Part shown: piece by piece, positions 17,155-26,401 of the stretch | Layout: every line of letters begins with the position of its first letter | Position numbering within the stretch: position 1 is the stretch's first letter | NCBI GenBank assembly: GCA_963736505.1 | Contig: CAVTOZ010000003.1 | Coordinates: forward strand, 1,426,001 to 1,490,000 | Length of the DNA stretch: 64,000 nt | Reading direction: 5' to 3' | Source: Solirubrobacter sp963736505 | Lineage (GTDB): Bacteria; Actinomycetota; Thermoleophilia; Solirubrobacterales; Solirubrobacteraceae | Position numbers and translations under genes: made by a program | Notes under the pieces: model-generated | Told to the model about the DNA's origin: nothing | Databases searched by the model: none | What the model saw: the letters and a program-made list of their open reading frames with translations, nothing else

Positions 17155-18585
17155 TCACCGTCCCGCGACCACGTAGGAGTTCCCGCCGGCCGAGATCACG
17201 AGCCGGTCGCCGGCCGAGCGTACGTGCGCGTTCACGGCGACCAGGCGCGCAACGCGACCGCCGCGGCGGTCGTAGACCTCGATCGCGCGGCGCCTGCCGA
17301 GCCCGTACACGGAGAGCGTGCTCTTGAACCCCGCCTGCGTCGTGGTCGCCGCGATCTCGTCGGGATCGAGCCGCTCGCGCACGTAGTGGCGGCCGTCGAC
17401 CACGAGCTGGTCGTCGGGGTCGCCGAAGTCGCGCACGAGCGGCACGCCCGGCGTGGCGGTCCCGGTGGCGTAGACGCCGGCGTAGCCGGAGAGCCCGAGC
17501 CGGTGCTCGGTCACCTTGCCGGTGCGCGGGTCGAGCCGCCGCAGCGGATCCCCGACGTTCAGCTCGGGCATCGTGGCGGTCTCCCGGGCGAGCAGCAGGC
17601 CGCCGTCGAGCACGGCCATCATCTGCGAGCCGATATCAACGGTGCGCACGGGCTCCGCGCCTTCCGTCGGGTGCCGCCAGAGCGTTCGGCCGGAGCTGAC
17701 GTCGGTCGCCGTGAGCGTCGTGTAGTCGTTGCGCAGGAGTACGTTGCCGATCGACGCCAGGACGGTCCGCTTCGCGTTCCCGCTCGACAGCACGCGCCCT
17801 GTGTCGAGGTCCCGGACCTCGTAGCGAGCCCCTTCCGGCGGGACGTGCACGATCACGACGCTCGCCGGCCACAACGGCGGCGTGACCGAGGCGTCGCGCG
17901 TGATCCTCGGCGCGCCGAGGAACGAGTTGTCGAAGTCCGCCGGCGCGCTCCAGCGGACGGTCCCGTCGGCGAGCGCGCGCGCCTCGACCGTGCATTTGAG
18001 GCGGTCGTCGCAGCGCAGCATCGCGACGGTCCGCGCGTCGGCGATCTCCGGGTACGTGCGGTCGGCCGGCGGCGTGACCCAGCGCTGCTTGCCCGTGCGC
18101 AGGTCGAGCGCGTGCAGCGAGCCGTTGCCGTCGACGGCCAGCAGCGTCTGTCCCGCACGCCCGACGGTCACGCCGCCGAAGCCGTCCGGCTTGGGCAGCA
18201 CGGTCCGCCAGCGCCGCTTGCCGGAGTCGATGTCGCGACCGATCAGCGTCGTGGGCGAGTCTTGACCGTGCGCCTCCACGGTGATCGACGTGATCGCGTA
18301 CCCGCCCGAGGCGAGCTCGACGACCTCGCCGTCGGACACCTTCCAGGCGATCCCGCGCCCGTTGCCCCAGTCCCGCACGAGACCGGGCACGAGGAACAGG
18401 ACGACGGCGAGCGCGAGCCCGCCGAGCCCGAGCCACACCCGTTGCCCGTCGCGCGCGGCGAGCAGGCCGGCGAGGAGCACGCAGGCCGCGCCGATCAGCA
18501 CCGGCAGCCGCCCCAGCCACACGAGCGGGCCGAGCAGGGCGACCGCCAAGCCGGCGATGAGCAAGAAGACCGAAACCAGGCGCAT
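17155..18585 (-). CDS. Membrane-anchored PQQ-like beta-propeller protein
   Basis: 476 residues from ATG 18585 with GAGGGG upstream. Three or four hydrophobic segments fill residues 1-80 (VSVFLLIAGLAVALLGPLVW and LALAVVLFLVPGLV). A long extracytoplasmic region follows with PQQ-type propeller blades of the W-x-x-x...LD-x-x-TG-x-x-W kind: DIDSGKRRWRTVLP, ALDLRTGKQRWVTP, DVSSGRTLWRHP and LDPRTGKVTEH. The blades probably bind no quinone; such domains act in protein or envelope interactions. Divergent from the NlpC/P60 gene. Confidence 0.7.
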   Translation of the reverse strand: MRLVSVFLLIAGLAVALLGPLVWLGRLPVLIGAACVLLAGLLAARDGQRVWLGLGGLALAVVLFLVPGLVRDWGNGRGIAWKVSDGEVVELASGGYAITSITVEAHGQDSPTTLIGRDIDSGKRRWRTVLPKPDGFGGVTVGRAGQTLLAVDGNGSLHALDLRTGKQRWVTPPADRTYPEIADARTVAMLRCDDRLKCTVEARALADGTVRWSAPADFDNSFLGAPRITRDASVTPPLWPASVVIVHVPPEGARYEVRDLDTGRVLSSGNAKRTVLASIGNVLLRNDYTTLTATDVSSGRTLWRHPTEGAEPVRTVDIGSQMMAVLDGGLLLARETATMPELNVGDPLRRLDPRTGKVTEHRLGLSGYAGVYATGTATPGVPLVRDFGDPDDQLVVDGRHYVRERLDPDEIAATTTQAGFKSTLSVYGLGRRRAIEVYDRRGGRVARLVAVNAHVRSAGDRLVISAGGNSYVVAGR

Positions 18586-18719
18586 CGTCCCCTCTTGCCC
18601 GGTCGGGGCGCGGCGCAAGCGGCGCGCAGCGCGAATTTCCCTGCTGCTACGGTGATTCGCTGTTCCAGGCCCTTGGTCGGCGCTCTCGCGCCCGGGCCTG
18701 CCACTGAAAGGACAGTCCG

Positions 18720-19280
18720 ATGCCCCGCCGTTGGCGGTGGCTCGTCCCGATGACCGCGCTGATGGCGTGCGCCTTGCCGCACGCCGGGGCGAGCGCCGCG
18801 CCACAAGCATTGCCCGATTCACCGATTGCGCCCGTCGAGAACCGCGTTGACCGCGCGGCCCAGGCCGCGACGGCCCGGGCGCTCGCGGAGCGCGACGAAC
18901 GCCGCCGGGAGCAGACCCACGACCGCGCAGAGGTCGTGGACGCCGCCGTCGCCCAGATCGGCGACGGCTACGCCTGGGGCGGCAGCGGCCCGGACGCCTT
19001 CGACTGCTCGGGCCTGACCGCCTACGCGTTCGCACGGACCGGCGTGGCGCTGCCGCACAGCTCGCCGGGGCAGGCCGCCATGGGCAGCCCCGTGGCGCGC
19101 GACGACATCCGGCCGGGCGACCTCGTCTTCTTCAGCACCGCCGGCCCCGGGGCCTCGCACGTCGGCATCGCGACCGGCGCGAGGACCGTCGTCTCCGCCA
19201 CGAACGCCGGCGTGATGGAGCACGCGACCGACGACGCGTACTGGGGCGGCCACTACGCGGGCGCCCGCCGGATCCTCTGA
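18720..19280 (+). CDS. NlpC/P60 peptidoglycan endopeptidase
   Basis: 186 residues. Signal peptide WLVPMTALMACALPHAGASA, a short charged helix, then an NlpC/P60 domain: YAWGGSGPDAFDCSGLTAYA with nucleophile C96, PGDLVFFST, and H147 in SHVGIATG. The family cleaves gamma-D-Glu-diaminoacid bonds in cell-wall stem peptides, so this is an exported wall hydrolase. It is short for the family, with one domain and a minimal linker, and has no wall-binding module. Confidence 0.9.
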   Translation: MPRRWRWLVPMTALMACALPHAGASAAPQALPDSPIAPVENRVDRAAQAATARALAERDERRREQTHDRAEVVDAAVAQIGDGYAWGGSGPDAFDCSGLTAYAFARTGVALPHSSPGQAAMGSPVARDDIRPGDLVFFSTAGPGASHVGIATGARTVVSATNAGVMEHATDDAYWGGHYAGARRIL

Positions 19281-19299
19281 GGCGCGATGATTCCGGGCC

Positions 19300-20586
19300 G
19301 TGAGCGCCCCGGACCGACGGAAGCGAAGCCGCTCGGGCCGCCTGGTCGACGCGCTCGTGTGGGGCGCCCTGCTCGGCGCCGCCGCCGGGGCGGTGCTGGG
19401 GCATGAGGCCGGGCTGGGCGCCGGCTGGGGCGCGCTGATCGGCGTCCTGGTCTACGCGCCGCTGGAAGGGCTGATGAGCCGGCGCCGCGGCCCTGGGCGG
19501 CCGCCGCCGCTGTGGCAGCGGATCCTCGCCAGCGCGCTCGCGATGTCGCTGGTCGGCGCGCTCCTCGGCGTCTTCCTCGGCCCGCTGGCCGTCGGCATCG
19601 TGTGCGGCGGGCTGGCCGGCGCGCTCGGCGCGCGGCCGCTGAAGCTGGCCCTCGGGCTCGCGGTCGGCGCGGCCGCCGGCGCGCTGCTGAGCGGCCCGGC
19701 GCTCGTCGCGGCCGTCGCGACGGCGGCGTACCGGACGCTCGCCGGGCTGATCTACCGCAACCGCCCGCTCGTGCGCATCATGGCCGAGGAGGTGCCCGCG
19801 GCCGAGCTACGCTACGTCGTGCCGTTCGAGGCGCGCTCGCGGTACGTCGGCGCCGACTACGTCGAGCAGCTCGCGAAGGTGCGCGGCGGGACGTTCCGGC
19901 GCAACCCGCCCGACGTCGGCATCCTCGCCTCGCTCGACCACCTCGACGGGCCGACGTTCGACGCGGCCCGCGTGCACCCGCTGATCCGCGAGTTCTACGA
20001 GCACACGAGCCGCTTCAAGCTCACGATCGTGCCCGAGTGGCGGCCGTGGATGAAGCCCGCCTACGAGCTGTTCAAGCGCTTCGTCGCGCAGCCGCTCGGC
20101 CAGGCCGCGATCCCGTCGAACATCGAAGAGGCGCAGCGCGGGATGGTCTCGACGATCGACACGATCGACCTCGACGACGACGACGAGATCGACATCCGCG
20201 GCTGGATCCGCACGTTCGCGGACTCCGGCAAGCCGATCTACGTCGGCATCTACACGAGCTTCCGTCACGAGGACCGCGGCTACGTGAGCGTCGGCTTCCC
20301 GATCCCGAGCGCGAACTTCACCGCCACGCTGCTGCCGCGCAACGTGGGGGAGGACGAGCTGCTGCTGACCTCGAAGACCGACCTCCCGTTCCCGGGCCAC
20401 TACCTCAGCTCGGTCGACAGCGAGCGCGACGCCCTGACGGTGATCAAGCTGCTCGCGTTCCAGGAGGAGATCCACGTCTACGTGACGGCCGGCGAGCTGA
20501 AGACCGACCACTCCTTCTCGCTCGCCGGCCAGCGGTTCCTGACCCTGCGCTACACGATCGAGCGCGCCGGCCCGTCAATCGAATGA
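19300..20586 (+). CDS. Glycine-rich membrane protein with large soluble domain
   Basis: 428 residues from GTG 19300. Residues 12-150 contain four or so glycine/alanine-rich membrane helices (ALVWGALLGAAAGAVLG, LGVFLGPLAVGIVCGGLAGA). A soluble C-terminal domain of about 270 residues carries SRYVGADYVEQLAKV, an acidic DLDDDDEIDI stretch and FSLAGQRFLTLRYTIERA. I do not recognise the soluble domain. It lies 19 bases after the NlpC/P60 gene and is likely cotranscribed. Confidence 0.7.
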   Translation: MSAPDRRKRSRSGRLVDALVWGALLGAAAGAVLGHEAGLGAGWGALIGVLVYAPLEGLMSRRRGPGRPPPLWQRILASALAMSLVGALLGVFLGPLAVGIVCGGLAGALGARPLKLALGLAVGAAAGALLSGPALVAAVATAAYRTLAGLIYRNRPLVRIMAEEVPAAELRYVVPFEARSRYVGADYVEQLAKVRGGTFRRNPPDVGILASLDHLDGPTFDAARVHPLIREFYEHTSRFKLTIVPEWRPWMKPAYELFKRFVAQPLGQAAIPSNIEEAQRGMVSTIDTIDLDDDDEIDIRGWIRTFADSGKPIYVGIYTSFRHEDRGYVSVGFPIPSANFTATLLPRNVGEDELLLTSKTDLPFPGHYLSSVDSERDALTVIKLLAFQEEIHVYVTAGELKTDHSFSLAGQRFLTLRYTIERAGPSIE

Positions 20587-20600
20587 TGGGCGAACATGGG

Positions 20601-20649
20601 GTGTCACGACAATTGACAACCTTGACACGATCAGAAACGATCATGTAAC
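20601..20649 (+). promoter_or_regulatory. Candidate promoter/operator for the rhamnosidase genes
   Basis: Two TTGACA hexamers (20613-20618 and 20622-20627) precede a TGTAAC at 20644-20649, giving a 16-base spacer from the second. The inverted repeat GTGTCA (20601-20606) / TGACAC (20623-20628) overlaps the -35 and could bind a repressor. The region is visibly more AT-rich than its surroundings. Confidence 0.45.
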
Positions 20650-20681
20650 TTCGCCGGCGCAACAGTCCAGGGAGGAGCCCG

Positions 20682-23534
20682 GTGAGGATGAGAACCCGTG
20701 TCGTGGGCGGGATGGCGCTGGTCGGAGCACTGGCGGCGATCGCGACGTCCGCGCATGCCGCGGCGCCCGCGGGGCCGTGGGACGCGTTCAACCTCGCGCC
20801 CGCGAGCCGGACCGTGCAGCCGGTGGGCGTGTACCGCTCAGGCGGCGGCGTCAGCAGCGCCGGAGGCGTGACGTCGCTCGCGCCCGGCGCGTACGTGACG
20901 CTCGACTTCGGCAAGGAGGTCGGCGGCTTCGCGCACGTGCACTTCACGTCCGGCAGCACCGCCGGGCTGACCTACTCGGAATGGTCGACCTACGCGACGC
21001 CGACCAGGAGCGACGGCTCCAACGGCGGCGCGAACTTCGAGCCGCCGGTGATCTACCCGGCGACCGCTCCGCTCGACACGGCGTCCGTCGCCCCGGCCAC
21101 GGTGGCGGCCGCGCCGCCGCTCTCCGGCGCAAGCTGGATCTGGGCCACCGCGGGCGCCAACTCCAACGCCGCCGCCGGCACCGTCTACCTGCGCAAGACG
21201 TTCACCGTGGCCGATCCGTCGGCGCTGCCCTCGGCGCGCCTGCGCATCAACGTCGACGACAGCCACATCACGTACGTGAACGGGACGGCGGTCGCGTTCG
21301 GCAACGGGACCGACGCCTGGCGCATGTCGCAGCTCGTCGACGTCAAGTCGCTGCTCGTCGCAGGCACGAACACGATCGCGATCGAGGCGACCAACACGTC
21401 GGCGGGCGCCTCAGGCGCGATCGCCAAGCTGCAGCTCGGCCAGTCCAGCGTCGTGACCGACGCGAGCTGGAAGGCGAGCACGTCCAACCCCGCCGGCTGG
21501 ACCACGACCGCGTTCGACGACTCCGGCTGGGCCAACGCGTTCGCCAACGCGTCCTACGGCGCGGGCCCGTGGGGCAACGTCGCCGACCCCGGCAACGGCG
21601 CCGGCGCGAGGACCGCCGCCGGCGAGCTGCGCGGCGGCTTCCGCTACCTCACGGTCGAGAACCCCGGCCCGGGGACGCTCGCGTTCGACGACGCCGCCGT
21701 GCAGATCACGTTCACACCCGGCATGTCGGACCTGCGCGCCTACCCGAACTACTTCTACTCCGACGACCCGCTGCTGAACCGCATCTGGTACGCCGGCGCC
21801 TACACCGTCCAGACGAACATCATCGCCGGCACCCAGGGCCGCGTCTGGCCCGCGCCCTCGACGGGCTGGGACAACGGCGCGACCGTCGGCGAGCTGGGGG
21901 ACACCGTGCTCGTCGACGGCGCCAAGCGCGACCGCACGATCTGGCCCGGCGACCTCGGGATCTCGGTGCCCACCGACTACGCGTCGCTGGGCGACATGAC
22001 GACGATCAAGAACTCGCTCCAGACGCTCTACAACCACCAGAACGCGGCCGGCGCGCTGCCCTACGCGGGCCCCGCGGTGAACTTCGTCGGCAACTCCGAT
22101 GCGTACCACATGTGGACGCTGATCGGGACCGCCGGCTACTACCAGTACACCGGCGACAAGGCATGGCTGGACGGCATCTGGCCGAAGTACAAGCTCGCCC
22201 TGTCGTACATCACGGCCAAGCTCGGCGCCGACAACCTGCTCAACGTCACGCAGTCCTCGGACTGGGCGCGCGGGAACTCCGGCGGCAGGAACATCGAGGC
22301 GCAGGCGATCATGTACCGCACGCTCGCGACCTGCCGCGCCCTGGCGACCGCCGAGGGCGACGGCGCGCTGGCGGACTCCTGCACCGCCAAGCAGACGGCG
22401 CTGAAGACCGCCGTCAACACCGGCGGCTATTGGAACGCGGCGACCGGCCTCTACCGCGACACGCCGACCAGCAGCGTCTATCCGCAGGACGGCAACTCGC
22501 TGGCCGTCTGGTACGGGCTGGCGACCGACCCGCTCGCGATCAGTCAGGCGCTCGCCAAGCGCTGGACGCCGATCGGCGCGCCGACGCCGGAGAAGAGCTC
22601 GACCTCGATCAACCCGTTCCCGGGCTCGATGGAGGCGCTGGCGCACTTCGCCGCCGGCGACGACCAGACGGGCCTGGACATGATCAAGCTCGAGTGGGGT
22701 TACATGCTCAACGCCCCGTACGGCACGAGCACGTTCTGGGAGGGCTACAAGACCGACGGCAGCTCCGACTACTCCGAGAACTACGTCAGCTCCTCGCACG
22801 GCTGGTCGACCGGCCCGACGTCGGCGCTGACGTTCTACGTCCTCGGCATCCAGCCCGACCCGGCCGGCGGCCCCGGCTACAGCCTGATTCCGCACCCCGG
22901 CACCCTGCGCCACGTCGAGGGGCAGCTGCAGACGCCCGCCGGCACGATCGCGCAGTCCTACGACGCCGATCCCAATGCGGGCACGTTCTCGGCCCGCTAC
23001 AGCGCGCCGCCGGGAGCGGTCGGCACCGTCGCGGTGCCGACCTACGGCCGCACGGTCACGCTGCGGCTCGACGGGAAGGTCGTCCAGCCCGTCCGCAGCG
23101 ACGCCAAGTACGTCTACGTCGACGGGCAGGCGGGCTCGCATGAGCTCGCGACGTGCCCGACCGCCTCGTGCGGGAGCCTCGACGTCGGCGGCGACGTCCC
23201 GACCGCGCTGTCGCTCACGCTCGGCGCGCCGGCGAGCTTCGGCGCGTTCACTCCCGGCCTGGAGCACGTCTACACCGCGAGCACCACGGCCACCGTGGGC
23301 AGCACCGCGGGCAACGCGGCGCTCAGCGTCTCAGACCCCGGCCACCTCGCCAACGGCGCGTTCAGCCTGCCGCAGCCGCTGCAGGTCGACATCTCACCGT
23401 CGAGCTGGAGCGCACCTGTGTCCAACGTCCCGGTCGCGATCGCCTTCAAGCAGCCGATCGCCGCCACCGACCCGCTCCGCACCGGCACGTACAGCCGGAC
23501 GCTCACGTTCACCCTCTCCACGACGGCGCCATGA
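20682..23534 (+). CDS. Secreted GH78-like alpha-L-rhamnosidase
   Basis: 950 residues from GTG 20682 (ATG 20688 is equally possible) after GGGAGGAG. Signal peptide GMALVGALAAIATSAHA. A beta-sandwich region with WIWATAGANSNAAAGTVYLR is followed by an (alpha/alpha)6 barrel: NRIWYAGAYTVQTN, DGAKRDRTIWPGDLG, TFWEGYKTDGSSDY, SSSHGWSTGP. The D-G-A-K-R-D-R and W-E motifs match GH78 enzymes that release terminal rhamnose from polysaccharides or glycosides. The last 110 residues are a domain shared with the next two large proteins. Its stop overlaps the next start (ATGA). Confidence 0.8.
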   Translation: MRMRTRVVGGMALVGALAAIATSAHAAAPAGPWDAFNLAPASRTVQPVGVYRSGGGVSSAGGVTSLAPGAYVTLDFGKEVGGFAHVHFTSGSTAGLTYSEWSTYATPTRSDGSNGGANFEPPVIYPATAPLDTASVAPATVAAAPPLSGASWIWATAGANSNAAAGTVYLRKTFTVADPSALPSARLRINVDDSHITYVNGTAVAFGNGTDAWRMSQLVDVKSLLVAGTNTIAIEATNTSAGASGAIAKLQLGQSSVVTDASWKASTSNPAGWTTTAFDDSGWANAFANASYGAGPWGNVADPGNGAGARTAAGELRGGFRYLTVENPGPGTLAFDDAAVQITFTPGMSDLRAYPNYFYSDDPLLNRIWYAGAYTVQTNIIAGTQGRVWPAPSTGWDNGATVGELGDTVLVDGAKRDRTIWPGDLGISVPTDYASLGDMTTIKNSLQTLYNHQNAAGALPYAGPAVNFVGNSDAYHMWTLIGTAGYYQYTGDKAWLDGIWPKYKLALSYITAKLGADNLLNVTQSSDWARGNSGGRNIEAQAIMYRTLATCRALATAEGDGALADSCTAKQTALKTAVNTGGYWNAATGLYRDTPTSSVYPQDGNSLAVWYGLATDPLAISQALAKRWTPIGAPTPEKSSTSINPFPGSMEALAHFAAGDDQTGLDMIKLEWGYMLNAPYGTSTFWEGYKTDGSSDYSENYVSSSHGWSTGPTSALTFYVLGIQPDPAGGPGYSLIPHPGTLRHVEGQLQTPAGTIAQSYDADPNAGTFSARYSAPPGAVGTVAVPTYGRTVTLRLDGKVVQPVRSDAKYVYVDGQAGSHELATCPTASCGSLDVGGDVPTALSLTLGAPASFGAFTPGLEHVYTASTTATVGSTAGNAALSVSDPGHLANGAFSLPQPLQVDISPSSWSAPVSNVPVAIAFKQPIAATDPLRTGTYSRTLTFTLSTTAP

Positions 23535-26356
23535 AGAAGACACTGATCGCATCGCTGGCCGTCCTGCTGGCGATCCCCGCCGCCGCGCAGGCGGCGGACT
23601 GGCAGTCCTACGTGCTCGCGCCGTCCAGCCGGACCGTCGCGCCGGCGAGCATCCTCTCCAGCTCGGGCGTCACCGACCCGGACGCGCTGCTCGCGCCCGG
23701 CGGCGGCGCCGCCCGGCTGACCGAGAGCATCGAAGGCGCGACGAAGTGGCCCGCCGGCACGACCGCGACCGCGTCGAGCTTCCACGCGCCCAACACCAAC
23801 AACGGCCAGCCGCGCACGTACGCGCCGGGCAACGCCGTCGACGGCGACATGTCGACGTTCTGGAACGACGACACGATCGCCGCCTATCCCGACACGCTCA
23901 CGATCACGGCGCCCAGCGCGGTGGCGATGCCCGGCATCACGCTGATCTCCAGCTCCGACGGCGTGCCGGTCGACTTCACGGTCGCCAGCTGGAACGGCTC
24001 GGCGTTCGTCACGCAGGCGACGGTGACCGGCAACTCGCAGGTGACGCGCGCGGTGCGCTTCAGCCAGCCCGTCACGACGACCCAGCTGCGGGTCACGATC
24101 ACGCGCGACCAGGCGACGACGCCGGGCGAGTTCAGCCGCGTCACCGAGGTCCAGCCCGGGATCGTGACCCAGCCGTACGTCGACGTCGACTTCGGCAAGG
24201 AGCTGTCGGGCAAGCTCGACGTCGCGTTCGCCGGCGCGAGCGACCCGGCGCCGCTGGTCCGCGTCGCCACGAGCGAGACCAAGCAGTACCTCAGCGATCA
24301 CAGCGACTTCTCGCGCTCGGACTTCTCCAACGGCACCGGCACCGACGACCACACGCCGGCCGGCGCCGAGGTCTGGCACGACGACGACCTGCGCGGGTTC
24401 CGCTACGTGCGCATCTACCTCGGCTCGCCGGGGACCGCCGACATCGACTACGTGAAGCTGAACTTCACGCCGTACCTCGGCACGCCGGACACCTACAAGG
24501 GTCACTTCCTGTCCAGCGACGACCTGCTCAACCGCATCTGGTACGCCAGCACGTACACGGTCGAGCTCGACACCGACACGTTCACCCGGGACACCGTCGA
24601 GCCGCGCGGCGCGTGGTCGCCGTCGCTCGACGACAAGCGCGTGATCCAGGACGGCGCGAAGCGCGACCGCGATCCGTACGTCGGCGATCTCGCGGTGTCG
24701 GACCTGACGAACTTCGTCTCCCATGTCGACCCGGACCCGATCACCAACGTGCTCGGCGACCTCGCCGAGCACCAGCGCGCCGACGGCTGGATCCCGCCGG
24801 CCTCGATCAACAACTACACGCTGACGCTGTTCGACTACCCGGCCTGGTGGGTCGTCGCGGTGCACGACTACGCGCTCTACACGGGCGACACCGCGTTCCC
24901 GACGAAGTACTGGCCGCAGCTCGTGAAGGTGCTCAACGGCTGGTACCCGTCGGTGACCGACGCCAACGGGCTGCTGAACAAGGGCACGAACGGGACGAGC
25001 GGCTACGGCGACTACGCGTTCCTCCCGCGCAGCGGCGAGGTCGCCTACTACAACGTGCTCTACGTGCGCGCGCTGCGCGACGCGGCGGCGCTCGCCCAGT
25101 CGCTCGGCGACGGCGTCGACGCGGGCGCGTGGAACACGCGCGCGGACGCCGTCAGCCAGGCGGTGCAGGACCGGTTGTGGGACCCGTCGGTCGGCGCCTA
25201 CCTGGACTCGACGACCGGCACGCGCATGCACCCGGAGGACGCCAACTCGATCGCCGTGCTCGCCGGCGTCGGCAGCGCCGCCCGCCACGCGAGCGCGCTC
25301 GACTACATGCAGACCGCGCTGGCCCGCCCGTGGGGCAACGCGTTCGCCGACAACGACACGTACTTCGGCGGCGCGTCGGACCGCGTGTACGGCTTCCTCA
25401 ACTACCCCGAGGTGGCGGCGCGCTTCCAGGCCGGCAAGGACGCCTCGGCGCTCGAGCTGCTGCGGCGCAGCTGGGGCTGGATGGTCGATCACGACCCGGG
25501 CAACACGACGTGGGAGGCGACCGGCGCCAACGGCGACATCGCCAACTACGAGGGCGCGTACTCCAGCCAGGCGCACGGCTGGGCGTCGGGCGCGGCGCCG
25601 GCGCTGACCAACAGCGTGCTCGGCGTGACGCCCGCGTCGCCCGGCTTCGCGGCCTACGACGTCATCCCGCACCCCGGCGACGTGGCCTGGGCGCAGGGCG
25701 ACGTCCCGACGCCGCACGGCCCGGTCTCCGTCGCGTGGGAGCGCCACGCGTCGACGTTCACGCTGAGGCTCACCTCGCCGGCGGGCACGCTCGCGCGCGT
25801 GGGCGTGCCGACGTTCGGGCGCGCCATCGCCGTGCAGCTCGACGGGGCGACGGTGCCGACCACGACCGACGGCGCGTACGTGTACCTGCACGACGTGCCG
25901 TCCGGCGAGCACACGATCAGCGCGTCGTCGCCGAGCGACAGCACGACGGTCGGCGGCACGGTGCCCGCCACGCTTGCGCTCTCGCTCGGCGCCCCGGCGA
26001 GCTTCGGCACGTTCACGCCGTTCGTCGCCCGCGACTACACCGCCACCACGACCGCGAGCGTGACCAGCACGGCCGGCGACGCCGCGCTCAGCGTGGCCGA
26101 CCCGAGCGCGACGGCGACGGGCCACCTCGTCAACGGCGCGTTCGCACTGCCGCAGCCGCTGCGGGCGAGCGCCGGCGGCCCCCTCGCGCAGGTCGGCGGC
26201 TGGTCGAGCCCGACGCCGCTGAAGAGCTACGCCGGGCCGGTGTCCAACGACGCGGTCACGCTCTCGTTCGCGCAGTCGATCGGGGCGGACGACGCGCTGC
26301 GGTCGGGCACCTACGCGAAGACGCTCACGTTCGTGCTCACCACGACCACGCCGTAG
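23531..26356 (+). CDS. Secreted GH78-like rhamnosidase with discoidin-like domain
   Basis: 941 residues. Signal peptide MKKTLIASLAVLLAIPAAAQ. Residues about 55-200 hold an F5/8 type C (discoidin)-like carbohydrate-binding module, seen in NAVDGDMSTFWNDDTIA and PDTLTITAP. The catalytic barrel follows with RGAWSPSLDDKRVIQDGAKR, FVSHVDPDPITNV, NTTWEATGANGD and SQAHGWASG. The C-terminal domain (ATLALSLGAPASFGTFTP to GTYAKTLTFVLTTTTP) is the same as in the genes on either side. Coupled to the first rhamnosidase by a four-base overlap; the two probably act in series on one rhamnosylated polymer. Confidence 0.8.
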   Translation: MKKTLIASLAVLLAIPAAAQAADWQSYVLAPSSRTVAPASILSSSGVTDPDALLAPGGGAARLTESIEGATKWPAGTTATASSFHAPNTNNGQPRTYAPGNAVDGDMSTFWNDDTIAAYPDTLTITAPSAVAMPGITLISSSDGVPVDFTVASWNGSAFVTQATVTGNSQVTRAVRFSQPVTTTQLRVTITRDQATTPGEFSRVTEVQPGIVTQPYVDVDFGKELSGKLDVAFAGASDPAPLVRVATSETKQYLSDHSDFSRSDFSNGTGTDDHTPAGAEVWHDDDLRGFRYVRIYLGSPGTADIDYVKLNFTPYLGTPDTYKGHFLSSDDLLNRIWYASTYTVELDTDTFTRDTVEPRGAWSPSLDDKRVIQDGAKRDRDPYVGDLAVSDLTNFVSHVDPDPITNVLGDLAEHQRADGWIPPASINNYTLTLFDYPAWWVVAVHDYALYTGDTAFPTKYWPQLVKVLNGWYPSVTDANGLLNKGTNGTSGYGDYAFLPRSGEVAYYNVLYVRALRDAAALAQSLGDGVDAGAWNTRADAVSQAVQDRLWDPSVGAYLDSTTGTRMHPEDANSIAVLAGVGSAARHASALDYMQTALARPWGNAFADNDTYFGGASDRVYGFLNYPEVAARFQAGKDASALELLRRSWGWMVDHDPGNTTWEATGANGDIANYEGAYSSQAHGWASGAAPALTNSVLGVTPASPGFAAYDVIPHPGDVAWAQGDVPTPHGPVSVAWERHASTFTLRLTSPAGTLARVGVPTFGRAIAVQLDGATVPTTTDGAYVYLHDVPSGEHTISASSPSDSTTVGGTVPATLALSLGAPASFGTFTPFVARDYTATTTASVTSTAGDAALSVADPSATATGHLVNGAFALPQPLRASAGGPLAQVGGWSSPTPLKSYAGPVSNDAVTLSFAQSIGADDALRSGTYAKTLTFVLTTTTP

Positions 26357-26365
26357 GCAGGGCGG

Positions 26366-26393
26366 CGGCGCCGGGTCGCGTGACCCGGCGCCG
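26366..26393. terminator. Bidirectional terminator hairpin
   Basis: A perfect 12-bp GC stem (arms 26366-26377 and 26382-26393, loop GCGT) in the 45-base gap between convergent genes. No T-tract on either side, as is usual in this GC range. Confidence 0.7.
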
Positions 26394-26401
26394 CACCCGC
26401 C